Shown here in pieces: positions 25,357 through 37,996 of a stretch of 64,000 nucleotides of DNA. The translations under genes and the position numbers were made by a program. The stretch is from Loxodes magnus. Its lineage: Eukaryota > Ciliophora > Karyorelictea > Loxodida > Loxodidae. Positions within the stretch are counted from its first letter, which is position 1, and each line of letters begins with the position of its first letter. Location of the stretch: the NCBI GenBank assembly GCA_946699065.1, contig CAMPDV010000018.1:868001-932000 (forward strand), in the 5' to 3' direction. The notes under the pieces were generated by a model. The model saw nothing but the letters and a program-made list of their open reading frames with translations, was not told the origin of the DNA and ran no database searches.

Positions 25357-26210
25357 TCATAAATTATGATATTTCTAAAAGCTAATTTTAGCAGCTATCA
25401 CTAATGCAAGGAAAACAAATAACTGGAAGTTGAAAATCACTATTACACCTATTATAAAGCTTATTAAATATCACTCATACATAACATAAGGAAATCCTGT
25501 TAACTAAGTGTGACTTAAAATTTCTGCTGAATTAACTTGAAGTTTTTAAGGCTTTAGAGTTACTTCCATTAAGTTAGGAAGTACTGTATCTCAGTAAACC
25601 ATAGGAAAATTAATCACGATTGTCTAATATTCTTCTGTTATTCCTAACAAATGAGGAATGAACAAAATTCAGCTTTTAAGTGATCTTATATAGCTTGAAT
25701 GTCAGTGCATCTCTCCCTGCAATCAAAAATTTACCTGAGAGGTGATATTTTTTAATCTATTATTTGAGTAATCTTTGAAAAGAATTTCTGCATTAAAGTT
25801 CCCAATATCATAATTCTTCTGAGTCTCAGGAACGTATAAATACAGCTAGTAGGAGTAGGCATAGTTTTGATAAAAGTTTATTACAATATCGTTACTCTAC
25901 TTCATATCTCTTAAGAAATAAGAAAAATTACTAAGCATCGAATAGGTAAACTTGCCTTTTCTGGTATACATCAGGAACAATAAAATAGTACAGAATGATG
26001 TAAAATATAAAAGAGTTCACAACCATCCAGGAAATAATACCAAAAAAGCTAATTGCACTATCTAATAACGAAAACTTACTAAGCAGCACTCGTTTAAGCA
26101 GTTTCTACTGAATTAGTGAATTTCTAGTTAACCTTATCCTTTATCCTCTATTTATAATTTATTATACTTCTTAACTACTTTGAGCTAAAATCTTTCAAAA
26201 ACTATTTCAT
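25357..26210 (-). CDS. Seipin (lipid-droplet assembly protein)
   Basis: About 268 residues. Seipin forms an ER oligomer at lipid-droplet birth sites. The family pattern is visible: first helix (SFFGIISWMVVNSFIFY), lumenal beta domain beginning LYLYVPETQKNYDIGNFNAEI (the seipin L-P-E-S-x-x-N-x-x-x-G-x-F signature), RSLKSWILF, LQVNSAEILSHTQLTGFPY, and a second helix WYLISFIIGVIVIF. Two introns are needed: 25910-25931 (22 nt, ends AAG) and 26108-26132 (25 nt). The first has a normal GTAATT donor; the second has a weak GTTAAC donor, so the N-terminal 26 residues are uncertain. Several TGA are Trp. Confidence 0.85.
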
Positions 26211-26427
26211 TTTATTTAATTAGAGTACTTTAAAAATAAAACTTTAACCTTAAAAAAAATTTATAAATATATCCACAATAAGCTTAGATAGTTAAAGATG
26301 ATAGATTATGTAAGTAGACTAAAAGAAGTATTGTAATGGTGAGCTTATATTAGCTTATAAAGAAAGGACAGTCTTTCCATTAAGTTAAATCAATAGTAAA
26401 TTAAATATTCCTCATTTATTTAAATAA

Positions 26428-27825
26428 ATGGAGTCCGCTGAAGTTTAAAAAGAATTGGGCAATTAGTTGTTTAAGGATGGTAAGTTTTTTGAAGCGATGA
26501 CTCACTACAATAAGGCAATCAGCATCGATAATTAAAATCCTGTTTATTTTGCAAACAGAAGCTTCTGCTTCTATAAGCTAGAAGAATTTGGAAGTTCAAT
26601 ATAAGATGCTACTAAAGCTATTGAAATAGATAATAACTATGTCAAAGCTTATTATCGTAGAGGTTGCGCTTAGGCTTCTCTTTTTAAGTTTAAAGAAGCA
26701 ATTGCAGATTTTAAGAAATGTGCTTAGCTTGCTCCTGGAGATAAGAATGCTAGATAAAAATTAGAAGAAGTAAAAAAAGAAAAAAGAATACTAGATTTCG
26801 AAAATGCCATTGCAAGAGAAGAAGAAAAGCCAATTGATCTATCATCTATTGAAGTTTCTGATACATACAAAGGTTTAACATTATCTGAAGATGGACTCAC
26901 TCACGATTAATGCTTATAGTTAGTTGAAAATTTCAAAAAAGGAATTCCACTTCACAAAAAATATGCTTTGCAACTGATTTTTAAGGTTAAATAACAATTA
27001 GAAAAACTAGACTCTTTAATACATATTTAGGCTCCAAATGGAATAACTGTTTGTGGAGATACACATGGTTAATTTTACGATTATTGTGAAATTTATCGAC
27101 TTAATGGATATCCTTCTTAGACTAATCCTTATATTTTTAATGGCGATTTTACAGATAGAGGAAGCTATGCTGTTGAAATAATCTTAACTATACTAGCTTT
27201 CAAAGTTTTATACCCGAATCATGTGCATATTACAAGAGGAAATCATGAATCACGATAGATGAATATGATATACGGTTTTGAGGGTGAGGTGACAGCTAAA
27301 TATGATAGAAATATGTACGATGTTTTTAAAACATTTTTCCACTATTTACCTTTAGCTATTTGTATTAATAATTAAGTTCTAGTTTTACATGGTGGGCTTT
27401 TTAGCAGAGATGACGTTACTTTAGATGATATCAGAAAAATAAACCGAGTATGTGAACCTCCTGAAACTGGTTTGATGAATGATATTTTATGATCTGACCC
27501 ATAAAAAACATCAGGCCGATCACCTAGCAAAAGAGGAACTGGAATATAATTTGGACCTGATGTAGCTCATAGATTTTTAGACTAAAATGGTCTAAAATTG
27601 TTAATACGTAGCCATGAAGTTAAATAAGAAGGTTACGAAGTTGAAGCAGATGGCCGAGTTATTACTGTATTTAGTGCTCCTAAATATTGTGGATAAATGG
27701 ATAACAAAGGAGCATTTATAAAACTCGATGCAAATATGAAACCATCTTTTGTATAATTTGAAAGTGTTTATGTTCCAGGTTTAAAACCTGCAATGGCATA
27801 TGCAAAACCATACGCCTTTTTCTGA
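26428..27825 (+). CDS. PPP5C: Serine/threonine protein phosphatase 5 (PP5), TPR-containing
   Basis: 465 residues, no intron needed. Residues 1-110 are three TPR motifs ([39 protein letters not shown]), the Hsp90-binding and autoinhibitory module. The PPP catalytic domain has GDTHGQF (~residue 210), NGDFTDRGS (~238), TRGNHESR (~269), LVLHGG and RSHEV. The protein ends with KPMAYA-like AYAKPYAFF, as PP5 does, followed by TGA 27823-27825; NDILWSDP contains a TGA Trp. The metal-binding Asp, His and Asn residues are all present, so it should be active. Animal PP5 is ~499 residues. Confidence 0.96.
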
Positions 27826-28197
27826 AATAGTCTTCTTCTAAAATTAAAACATCTAGCTTATATAATCTTCATAGGTCTAATGCTGATTGTTATGATAAGA
27901 CATCTATCATCAATCTTTTAAAGATCAGGAAAATACTAACTTACTTATTTTAATGATAAATTAAGTTTCTTTTTTATAACTAAATCAATCTTTCTAAGCT
28001 CTTTGTCCTTTTGAACTGCATATGTTTATACTATTTTAATAATATATGCTATTAATTCAAAACTGTGTAGTAATAAAAGAATTGGTTGCTTGGCATAAAT
28101 ATTTTTAGGATATAATAATTACAAAAAGCTTTTATTATAAAGATGAATTACAAAGAACAGAACTGATTAAACATAATTTGGAAAATTTATCATAAAA

Positions 28198-28596
28198 ATG
28201 CAGCAATTTCTAATATAAAGAAACTTTAAACTTATTATCATTATATTACCTAAACATTTATGTTCTTGGAATCACTTCAATCACTTTCCCACTAAACTCC
28301 ACAGTTTTTAGGAGATATAATAAAATTTTAGATATCTTAATTACTGCTTTCAGATCTTGATTAGTTCTCTTACCGATTCTAAAATCATTTTTATTACTAA
28401 ATATGAGCAAAATAAATATGAAAAAACTAAATATTTAAGAAATAAAATAAATCTACTATATTCATATTATAGTGAAGGCAAGATAAATCATTTAGAATTT
28501 CATATAAACCAATATCTTCCAAAAATAAAAAAAGCTGTAAAATAGGAACAATATATATAAATGATTTAAATCTAAATAAAAGAGTGTCATATTTGA
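28198..28596 (+). CDS. Possible small protein, 132 residues (weak)
   Basis: One frame from ATG to TGA. The second half looks the more protein-like (KIIFITKYEQNKYEKTKYL ... NHLEFHINQYL). With TGA as the only stop, open frames this long arise by chance in such AT-rich DNA, and there is no motif. Treat as tentative. Confidence 0.25.
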
Positions 28597-29312
28597 AAAC
28601 TTTTAAACATAAAGAAGAAATAACATTTTAAATAAATAGACACAAATTTGTGAAAAGATAGATGCAAATTGATTTAAAATAAATATTTTTATGATCTATC
28701 TGGAATTATCATAGAAAAACAAAAATAAAATTAAAATTCGTGGATTGAGTCTTTCAAGCGGATCGAGGTTTAACTAAAAAATAAGGAATGTATTACTTTT
28801 TCTAAAAATCCTCATAGTTTAAATTATTTTGTTTTAATTTAGGTAATTTTAATAGAAAAATGAGATCTAAATGATACAATAGAAATATCTAGTTAAAAAA
28901 TATCAGTATTATATTTTTTATCTCGAGTGAAGTTAAGCTTTCTACTATAAAATATAAAAATGAAATTATATTATTCTCACATTTTAATACTTAAACTCAA
29001 GTTTTCTAACTTTTTCAAATTCTTAAAAATACCACTATGATTTTTAGTGTGTTTTGCCACTTTAATTTGATTACTTAATTTGAAATTTTTTTATATTTAT
29101 TCTATTTTTTATTTTTTAATTGCGAACTTACTAAATAGTATTATACCATATATTTCCAGGAATTTTTTAAGTTTTCTAAAAATTTATTTTTAAGCTTTTT
29201 TTGTATAAATTATATTGGAGTATATTTAAAATTTATCTACAATAAGTACTCATTAAAATCTTGATCTTACAACTTTACTTGAATATCACAATAATTTTAT
29301 TTCAAACTCCAC

Positions 29313-29465
29313 ATGGAAGAATGTACAGATAATGAATGTAATTTTGAAGACAGAAACTGAGATTTGTATGATAAAAAGATAAACTTATTTACCATTTAAA
29401 GATCATTATTACTGGACTAAAGTTTATTATTAACCACTTTTTTAATAATATGTTTAATTTTCTGA
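29313..29465 (+). CDS. Possible 50-residue single-helix membrane protein (weak)
   Basis: Acidic N-terminus with two Cys (MEECTDNECNFEDRNW), then a basic/polar segment and a C-terminal hydrophobic helix (LLLTTFLIICLIF) running to TGA. The arrangement fits a small tail-anchored protein, but only composition supports it. Confidence 0.25.
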
Positions 29466-30205
29466 TTTATACAGAATTAATTCATCATACAATTATATAT
29501 AATTTCCTTATCTAAATATAGAGATTCTAATTTTAAGAATAAAATTTAATTTTAGTAGTAAATTTTTAAAATAATTAAATCATTTATTATAATATGTATA
29601 TATCAATTCTGCCTATTTAACCTATAAATTACCAACAAAATTTGATTGAATATTGATTCTATTTCATTTTTTTTACTTAGAAAGTTGAGAAATATGAATT
29701 ACTAATATTATTAAGCTTTATTTAAATATAACTGAGAATATATCCTATTTATCCCATAAATTTAACTAAAATATTCTCATTTTCTTTTGAATATCTTAAT
29801 TAATCTTTTAGAATTTAGACCCTTGCATAAAATAGTTTGTGTGATTAATAATTATACTATGACTAATGAATAATCAAAGATTTTGGATTATAGATTTATA
29901 ATAAGTAAAAATTTTATTATTATATCACATCATTTCATTAACCTTTTATATAGACTTATAGAGTAATCTTGAATAAATTAAATTAGTTATTAAAAGAATC
30001 ACTATATCAAACTACATTTTTGATTAATTAAACTGAAAAATAAAATATGTTAAAACTAACTAAAAGAATTGATATCCTTAATAGAATAATTTTTACTAAA
30101 GTTTATTTTTAAAAGACTTTAGACAAAGTTTAGTGTAATAAGTTAACTAATGAAATTGTAAGATTTCTAAAAATTTAATACTACTAATCTATAAATACTG
30201 TTTGT

Positions 30206-31234
30206 TCAATAATTAAAATCCAAGGTTTCAATCTTCTTTTGTCTATTTCGTTGCTCTAAGTTTAACTTTCTCCCTTAGGAAGTATTTCCACCCTTGCTTA
30301 AGAATTTTTGAGAGGTTCATTACCTTTATAATTATTGAAATCTAGCAACTCTATCAACTTTTTTAACTTTCATGCCACCAGGGATTCCATATGGAGTAAC
30401 TGCTACTTTTTTAGGAGAAGATTTATATGGTAACTTCTTAGGTGTTACATCAACATGCTAAATAGGATATTAAACTTTTTCATAAATTTGTTTTTAAGCT
30501 TATTAAATGTAAGCTGTTTATGGTCTTTCTTTCTTAAGATAAACAGGTTTTTCATTATAAGTTTCTTATTATTATTAATAAATAAACTTTTCCTTTGGTT
30601 TAGAATTTATTTTATGAACTTAATTCTAATCGAAGTTCCTTTCCTAGCTAGCAAATCTCTATTTCTAAGGACTAGAAATATTTTTTGTCTATTATTTTAT
30701 TGAAAATTATTCAGATCTTTTAGGAGGTCCTATTTTTTTTGAATGCTCTTCGAGTAAATTTTATTTTTAGTTAATTTATTCTTCTAAAGTTTGTTTTTGA
30801 GTTTGTAAAACTTTTTTCCTTTAATCTCTCATTTATTACAGCAATTTTTAATTATTTCTTTCATAAAATTCAATTTCTTCAGATTCTTCTGATTCTTCCA
30901 ATTCTTCCGCTTCTTCCTGTTATTACGATTATTCTGATTATTCCAACTCTACTTATTTTTATACCTATTCTGATTCTTCTGATTCTGATATTTCAAATTC
31001 TTCTGACTCTTCATTTTCAGAAGGTTCCTTTTTGAAGCTGTTTGACTTATTTTTTGTATTAAGATTCTTTTCTTTATTGCTTTAAAGGTTTTTCTATTAC
31101 TAATTTACTTGCTAACTTTAAACTGGACTTTATTAATCATTTGTTTCACTTCCTACTTTAATATTAAGCAAAACATCAAACTATCTAAGTTTTTGCAACC
31201 TTTGCTCTAAAGACTTAATTCTATCTAATTCCAT
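30206..31234 (-). CDS. HYLS1-like centriole/basal-body protein
   Basis: 342 residues. The N-terminal part is Gln/Lys-rich, followed by a long acidic Glu/Ser tract (about residues 80-135) and a coiled coil (QTQKQTLEEQINQKQ). The C-terminal region, VTPYGIPGGMKVKK then VDRVARFQQLQRQWTSQKFL, resembles the HYLS1 C-terminal domain (pattern D-x-V-A-R-Y-x-x-x-x-x-x-W). The conserved Trp is a TGA, so the stop is the later TGA at 30206-30208. HYLS1 works in ciliogenesis at centrioles. Without a profile search the assignment is moderate; the gene itself is well supported by composition. Confidence 0.7.
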
Positions 31235-32025
31235 ATTATGATTTGAAAATACTCAATTCTTAAGAAAAATTATTTCTATTCTATTTAAGTTATATCAAAG
31301 TATTAAATTTCAATATGCTTTTAGTTAGTGTATGCTATTTTCTTCTCACTAAATAGCAAATATATAACCTTTAATCTAATCTAATGAAATAGCTTTCCTT
31401 TCTAAATGAGAAAAATGCATAAGCATAAGTAAGTTCCTACTTCATACTAATTATTAAGGATTTGCTTATTTTAATTACCTTTTTATTAGATAACTTTAAA
31501 GCTATTTTATATTATTGCTAGTCTTTATTAGCATACATTTCAATTGCCAATACTAAGTAAATAAATACTCTTAATAATAAATTATTGTATATAGATGAAT
31601 CTGTGAATGATGATAGCTACATAATTAGATTTAAAATAATACAATTAGTATATAAAGTAGATTAATATAAAAGCTTAGATTTATATTAAGTGCTTTAATT
31701 TTTAACATAGAAATAGATTATTAAATGAATGCACTTAGATTACCATTATATAAATCATGCTTTATTAACTCATTCTTAACATTCTATCACTTACTCTCAG
31801 TTATATATTCTACTAGTATTAGTATCATTTAAATCAAATCTACATATAATTCAATGTAAGATCTTCAGCTTATTGATTAATTTTTAATAGCAATATCCTT
31901 TATAATATGTAGAATCATCTCTAAATGCTTAGTACCTTGTAAAGTTTAATTTATATAGGCTTTTATTAACTAGCTTAATAACTTTAAATAAATAGAATTA
32001 AAATATTTTAGATTAATATCAAATA
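31235..32025. other. Intergenic, AT-rich, 790 bases
   Basis: Between the divergent HYLS1-like and PLAC8 genes. Only AT-rich sequence seen. Confidence 0.5.
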
Positions 32026-32421
32026 ATGGAAAGCTAATCTCTTTTGCATGGAGATTGAGAGACTTCTATTTTTGGATGCTTTGAGAGTGTAGTGTAATGT
32101 TTAGCTGTTGCTTTTTGCCCTTGCCTTGTGGAGGGATGTATATACATGAAAGTTATTGATAATAATCCTTAGAAAGGTTGACTTGTTTGTTGCTTGAGTT
32201 TTCTTCAAGGACATTTATTGTTCAGGTGATGATATGCAGATAAAGAAGGATTTACACAAGATCCTTGAAGAGATTTTTTAGTATCATGCTGCTGTGTATA
32301 ATGTGGAATGTGCTAAGAATATAGGTGAATGTCCAAAAAATATTTCTCTGCAGTTAAAATTAGTCCCATGCTAATATACAGAGAAACTCTGGGAAGAAGA
32401 GGAATTGTCCCTGAAATATGA
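32026..32421 (+). CDS. PLAC8-domain cysteine-rich protein
   Basis: 131 residues. The PLAC8 pattern is clear: W-x-T-S-I-F-G-C-F near the start, CLAVAFCPC, then toward the C-terminus D-P-W-R-D-F-L-V-S-C-C-C-V-Q-C-G-M-C-Q-E. Several of the Trp codons are TGA (for example at DWE, RWW and DPW). PLAC8 proteins (plant PCR/FW2.2, ciliate homologues) are small membrane-associated proteins tied to cell size or metal transport; the role here is unknown. The stretch is clearly richer in G+C than both flanks. Confidence 0.85.
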
Positions 32422-33016
32422 TTGTTTTTTAAAATTATCTTTATAATTATTAATTTGTCTTCATACTCTAAAACCAATCTTTTTCTTCATTATCCTCTAA
32501 CTCCCTCATTTAATCTTTATAATAGATTCTTAAATATAAAGGTAAGGATAACTGAAACATTTGTACTACTTACTTATAGTTTTATTTACTACTATAAGAA
32601 TTTAGAATAAATACTTATTCTCTTAAAAGCTAAATATGATTTAAATTAGCTACTATTTATAAAGAGATGCTATTAAAGTAAGCTGCATAACTCTTAGCCT
32701 GATAATCTCAAGATTAGTTCCCCCAAAATATTTGGACCCAACTAGGAGCCTCCCTTAGGGAAGAAGATATAAGCAGGCGATAAAATTTGGCTTTAGCCAT
32801 TCTTTTAATTATACATAGCTCTTAGTAATATATAAGCTACAATAAAAGCAAAGATATAAGATATTAATTATGCATCCCTTAGAAAGCAAATAAAGTAGCT
32901 ATTTAACTTTATTTTATAATAATTCTCGCTTTATGCTTATATCAGTAACTTCTTTTAGAAGCTAAATTTTTATTATATACATTTTGGTATAAATTTATAT
33001 AGGCCATAAGATAAAA
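32422..33016. other. Intergenic, with a GC-richer folded patch
   Basis: AT-rich except for a G+C-richer patch at 32.69-32.80 kb, listed separately as a possible RNA. The right end must hold the promoter of the kinase gene. Confidence 0.4.
32697..32778. ncRNA. Possible structured RNA (cloverleaf-like), unassigned
   Basis: An 82-base patch can fold as a closed multibranch: GCCTG (32697-32701) pairs with CAGGC (32774-32778), enclosing three hairpins TAATC/GATTA (32703-32716), CCAAA/TTTGG (32723-32735) and TCCC/GGGA (32751-32761). It is not a convincing tRNA: no standard T-loop or invariant D-loop bases. I cannot name an RNA family or the strand; short AT stems also occur by chance. Confidence 0.25.
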
Positions 33017-34984
33017 ATGAAGGAAGAAATGTAAAGAGGGAAAGAAAAGTAAGTAGTAAATAGAGATAATATTACTAAAAGCTAATAAGAAATTATTATT
33101 TAATAAATTACTTTTTTAAGATTTTACTACTAGCGTATCTTAATACTCAAGCCTTTCAAATTACTTGGTAGTGGAGGCTGTTTTACTAGAAATAGTAATA
33201 ATGATATTAGACTCAAAAGTGGAACAAATTAATATATTGGAGGAAATTGCTGCTGCTTTAGTAATGCAAATAATCAAAAATCCTAAATAGGAGCTGGAGA
33301 ATAGGAATAAAAGTAAGATAATAAAAGTAATAATAGCTCTGATACTGATAAGAGTGACGCTTAAAGTACACAGAGTGCCCAGGATTTTGATTTAAATGAA
33401 ATTTAAATTGAGGGATATAAAGTCATTAGATATTTGACTAAAGGAAAATTTGGACAAATATTTTTAATTTAAGAACTAAATGCGATAGGAAATATGGAAG
33501 ATAACTTATTAGCTGCTAAGAAACTTTAATATAATCCTAATTACACAGATGAGATAAACGAAGATCTTTTTGAACGTGAAATAAGAAATCTAGGTAAGGT
33601 AAATAAACAAGTAAGTTACGATACTTCACACATAGTCAAACTCATTTAAATAAAGAGAAAAATAGCAAATAATTAGCAAAATATTTATCTCATTATGGAA
33701 TATATGAAAGGTGGATCTTTGAGAAGGTTTCTTGAGAAAAGAAAGATCTTAGATGAACAAACGGCTCGCTTCTTTATATAGCAGATAGCTGAAGGTTTGA
33801 AAATATTATATGAATGTAGTATAGTTCATCGAGATTTAAAGCCAGAGAATATACTATTAGACGATCGAAAATATCCTTCAATTGTGAAAATTTGTGATTT
33901 AGGCTTATCTATTGACCTTGATTAAGAAAATATAAAGTCAAGAGCAGGAACTGTTGGATATATGAGTCCTGAAGTATTAAAATTAAGTGGAATTCAAACT
34001 TTCAAGGTAGACTTGTGAAGCACTGGAATAATACTATATGAAATGCTTTCTGGCTAAATTCCTTTCAAAGCCAAAATCTATAACGTATTGCTAAACTAGA
34101 TGGTCTAAGGACCTAATTTGTTCAATCTTAATTGCTCAGATTAATGCAAAGAATTAATCAGAAATCTGCTACATTTTAAGACTAATTAGAGAATATCCTG
34201 GATTTAATTCTATAATCATCCATGGCTGAAGGATGGCCTTAATTATTTAAAATTAATCGCCTAGGATTAATCAGGGGATTATATATAAAATGAGAAGCAA
34301 GAAGTTTACACTTAACAGTAGCAGATTGAGAAGTTCCAATTTATAAAAGAGATTAGTTAGCTTATCAATTATGTATAAAGCTTGATTGAAAAATCTTAAA
34401 AGATAAAGCAGCCACCAAAAAAAATTGCTTATTTAATTTTCGTAGGAACTATGTTGCAAAGTAATTAAGAGAACTTAAACTAATGGATGAAGCAAAAAGA
34501 GGCGAAAAAGGATGAATAATTAAAGTAAATGAATTAAAAGATTGAAGATCTTTAGATAATCTTAGGTTAAGAGTTTTAACAGTTTGAAGAAAGATAAAAT
34601 TAAGCTAGTAAATATATTTAAGAAAATAAAACCTTAACATCAATAAATTAAATTAGTCAGTGATTATGCAAAAAGTTTCAAAATCTATAAAAGTTGTATC
34701 CTTTATATTTCGAAAAGGATTTAATTAATTAAATAAGCGAAAAAATTATTTGAATTATAAATCCTTGCTTAGATGACAGCGAAGAGATTGAATGGTAATA
34801 AAAAAGTAAATACGTTGGATTAAAAGAAGAAGCTTTTATGGAAGAAAAGTTGAAAAACTAGAAATGGAGTGAGATTGATTTTAGAAATTTTGGAAAAGAA
34901 GCTTGATTATGTAATGATATTTATTATTAATTCTTCCTAAATAATTCAATTTTTATGCCTTTAAGCAAAACTAGATTAAACTGA
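33017..34984 (+). CDS. ULK/Atg1-like Ser/Thr protein kinase with C-terminal coiled coil
   Basis: 655 residues. About 130 Asn/Ser/Gln-rich residues precede the kinase domain: TKGKFGQIF loop, AAKK Lys, [32 protein letters not shown] (DLG in place of DFG), AGTVGYMSPEV, D-L-W-S-T-G with TGA Trp, and QRISWIQFYNHPWL. Domain style resembles ULK/Atg1 or related ciliate kinases. The C-terminal 330 residues are Gln/Lys-rich coiled coil then a helical region with several TGA Trp (SQWLCKKF, EAWLCND). The ATG at 33017 is the first in frame, but the first ~40 residues look poor, so the true start may be later. Stop TGA 34982-34984; a downstream readthrough cannot be excluded. Confidence 0.85.
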
Positions 34985-35775
34985 TCGATTTATAAAGTTA
35001 AATAGAATGATTAATGAATATTGCTTAAATGTAATTCAAAGTGAAATTTATTAAAATAAGATAAAATATTGTAGAATCATTCTGTTTTCGATTGTATATT
35101 TACGTCATTATTCAAATTTTCTACTTCTCTTCTTATCCATTTATAGAGATTAAATTGTAATGATCTAAGCTACTATAACTGTTGATAGTATTTAATAAAG
35201 TGTACTATTATAATTTATTAATTTCTTACTTTTTTAAGGCTGCCATTTTTTACAGAGGGCATATTTGATAAATAATGTAGTTCTTAGAATTTATTAGAAT
35301 TCAATTGAGTCATAGAAGAAACTATAAGGTAATTAATTATCTAAACATAATGTCTTAATTTTAAGTAGAAAAAGCATTAATTATTGATAAATTATGTAGC
35401 TTATATTTCTATTTTATCAAATGTATTACCATTTATTTTTATACTCAACTAATTAAACTTTATAAATTTAAAGTTGCAACTTTAACTAAGAAAAACTACA
35501 AAATTCTTTTAGATTCAACACAAAGAAGTTATATTTCTGAAGCAAAGCTAATATTCGACTCGGTAAATTGCATAAAACATTCGAGGAAACAATAAAATAA
35601 ATTTAATAGCACTTTTATATCCAAAATTTTAGAATTAAAAACTAACAAATCTAATGCTAATAGAAGAGCTATTACAATGATGATATGAATGAAATACAAC
35701 TGTTTATAATAAAACTAATATAAAGATTATATTATATGAAAAGATTATTTAAAGTTGTTAAAGACGTTTTTCTTC
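34985..35775. other. Intergenic, AT-rich, 790 bases
   Basis: Convergent interval between the kinase and TTL-like genes; nothing recognisable. Confidence 0.5.
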
Positions 35776-37923
35776 TCACCAATTGTAATCAAAAAGTTGC
35801 TCATTCAGATGAATTTCGTATTTTGTGCTAGAATCTTATTTCAAATTTTTATAATCATTATATGCCTGAACCATTGGATCTAATTAGTAATTTTTCATGT
35901 TAGAGTTGTAATCTTTTTGAATCTTCTAGTAATTTTACTTGCAAACTGCATCTCCATCAAATACAGCCTCAATCATTTCATTTAAGCTACCCATACTTTT
36001 CAGAATATCTTAGTTTAATGAATAACTTTTTTTCTGTAACTTTGCATTTCGTTCTTGTATTACTTCTTGAAGTAAATCATGTAAATTTTACTAAAATGAT
36101 TGTCTCATGTCTCTTAAGTTTTAGGCTAAGTTTGATCTGTGCATTTAAAGGAAATAAATATTTAACTTTACATCTACAGTGAAATCTACTGCAAATACTT
36201 CATATGCATTATCAAAGTGTACTAAATCAGATTTAACAATAAGAAGGGCTTGCATTGTTTTGAACTTCAGATTTCCTTCAAGCCAAGTTATTTCTTCATC
36301 TGTATATTTTTTAGATCTGAGATATTCTAAAAATTCTGGCCATGTCTTTAGCCAAGGTGTCTTATCTCTACTATTCATTGATCTATCAGTTTCCCATTCA
36401 CTTAAAAGTGTATGTGAAGCTTTAGGCGCAAAATAAACTTAGAAAGGTTCAACTGATTAAATGTAGATGTATACTCTTAAATCAACTATTTCATCTTCAA
36501 CTAAAAGAGGATTATCTAACTTCTTTCTTACGATTTATTTCTCTTTATATCTAGTACTTTCATAGTTTAATATTTAACTAGGAGCTGAAGTGCAGTTTAT
36601 TCTCTGAATATAACTGTACATTTTATTTCCAAAATTTCCGTTTATTTAAAAGACTCCTTAGCCATGTGGGAAAGTTGCATGCTTTACAATCCATTCATAA
36701 TCAGAGAAATTATACTGCTTATTTCCTGTTTTCTATTACTCTTCTAAAGATAAAATTTATTTTACATCTAAGCAATCTTAGACATTGCCTAAGCTATAAG
36801 TAGGTAACATAAATTTGTTTACATCAAAGCATTTAGTATTGTCTTTAAAAGTATCTTCAAACGTTTGTAATCTCTAGCTAAATAAATTCTATCTTACAAG
36901 AACAGCAGAGCCTGGAATATGATTAAACTGTTGGTTCTTACAGGCAAAATCAACTCCGTAAATTGCATTCCAATGCTATTTGTAAAAATCTAAACTGGTT
37001 TTCGTATTTTGTACCATTTTTACGAAAGAGAAATCAATGTTCTTTAAATAGTACATTTTAGTATTTATGGGAGCAAAATAAATGAAATCTGGGCTATTGG
37101 CGAAATTCATCAAATTTTATTAACTTTTTTCTCCATAAAGCATTCAAGCTCCATCTCTAACATAACCATCTTTTCTTGGATAACCTTACTTATATTAACT
37201 CTTTGTATAAATTGTAATTATTTTCTCAATTGATAAATTAATAGTCAAAATTTTCCCAGTAGGATTTTTCCAATGCTTGTATTTAGCCCAAGAAACATTT
37301 TATTTTCAATTAGTTTTTGTAAAATTAACCTTGGAAGCATTGAAAATTCTATTTTAAAACCTTTTGGTAGATTTCATTCATTGCTTCTATTTATTTTAAT
37401 TTAAATCGTTTACTTAACTCCTTGAAGATTTAGGCTTGTTGTTAGCTTTAGAAAATATAGGATTGTTGGTCCTTTGACTATTTCCAGTTGTTTTGGTTGC
37501 ATTTTTGTTTTCTGCTAGTAGTCTTTCGACTCCTATTTCATTTTCCTCTTCATATTCATCCTACAAAAATCTTCCTTTACCGCCAGTTTTCTACGAACTT
37601 TAGGTTTTTATATTATTTTATTTTTTTTTACTCTTTTTTTTATAAGTGCCATATAATTGGTCAGTGTAAACTATAAGCTAAGAAGAATCAGCGTAAATAT
37701 CGACAAGGCCACAATAATTTTTAAGGAGATCTTGCGTTTAGATTTTAGGTTCAACATAAGTCTTTTTTTTGGGAATTATCTCTACTTTCTTTATATCCTT
37801 AAAGGTCTTTTAAGGGAGAGCATCAACTTCTTCTTGTATATAAAGATTAACAATCATTACAATTGCAGCTCCTATGAAGCATGAAACTAGACTTGCTATC
37901 ATTATATTGCGCTTACCTTCCAT
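35776..37923 (-). CDS. Membrane-anchored TTL-like protein, probable pseudoenzyme
   Basis: 715 residues. A basic start and one helix (residues ~8-29, SLVSCFIGAAIVMIVNLYI) suggest a type II signal anchor. A low-complexity linker runs to ~200. The C-terminal half matches the tubulin-tyrosine-ligase (ATP-grasp) fold: YEWIVKHATFPHGQGVF (the I-V-K-P...G-x-G-x loop), LDNPLLVEDEIVDLRVYIY, and YEVFAVDFTVDVKLNIYFL. The family's metal-binding E-x-N (L-L-E-V-N) is here L-Q-M-H (codons TAA and CAC), so Glu is Gln and Asn is His; catalysis looks lost. A helical tail with coiled coil follows. Stop TGA 35776-35778. Head-to-head with the Rab escort gene, 73 bases apart. TTL identity is by motif only. Confidence 0.75.
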
Positions 37924-37996
37924 ACTGATATTGTAATGACTTTATATGTTAATAAACTAAATTGCTTTGTCTATTTACCAAATTAAATAAGATATA

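Larger units (their letters stand above)
27826..30205. other. Mostly non-coding AT-rich stretch, 2.4 kb
   Basis: Two weak open frames are listed separately (28198-28596, 29313-29465). Otherwise AT-rich sequence without recognisable genes, repeats or RNAs. Confidence 0.4.

Noticed and set aside
28740..28785. GC-richer patch as a tRNA
   Set aside because: No consistent acceptor, D or T arms on either strand.
32422..32610. Hydrophobic ORF after the PLAC8 gene
   Set aside because: It follows directly from the PLAC8 stop region, has no motif and has AT-rich noise composition.
33601..33655. GTAAGTTACG...ATAG as an intron in the ULK-like kinase
   Set aside because: Retaining it gives a normal kinase segment (SHIVKLIQI); removing it would delete part of the expected helix.
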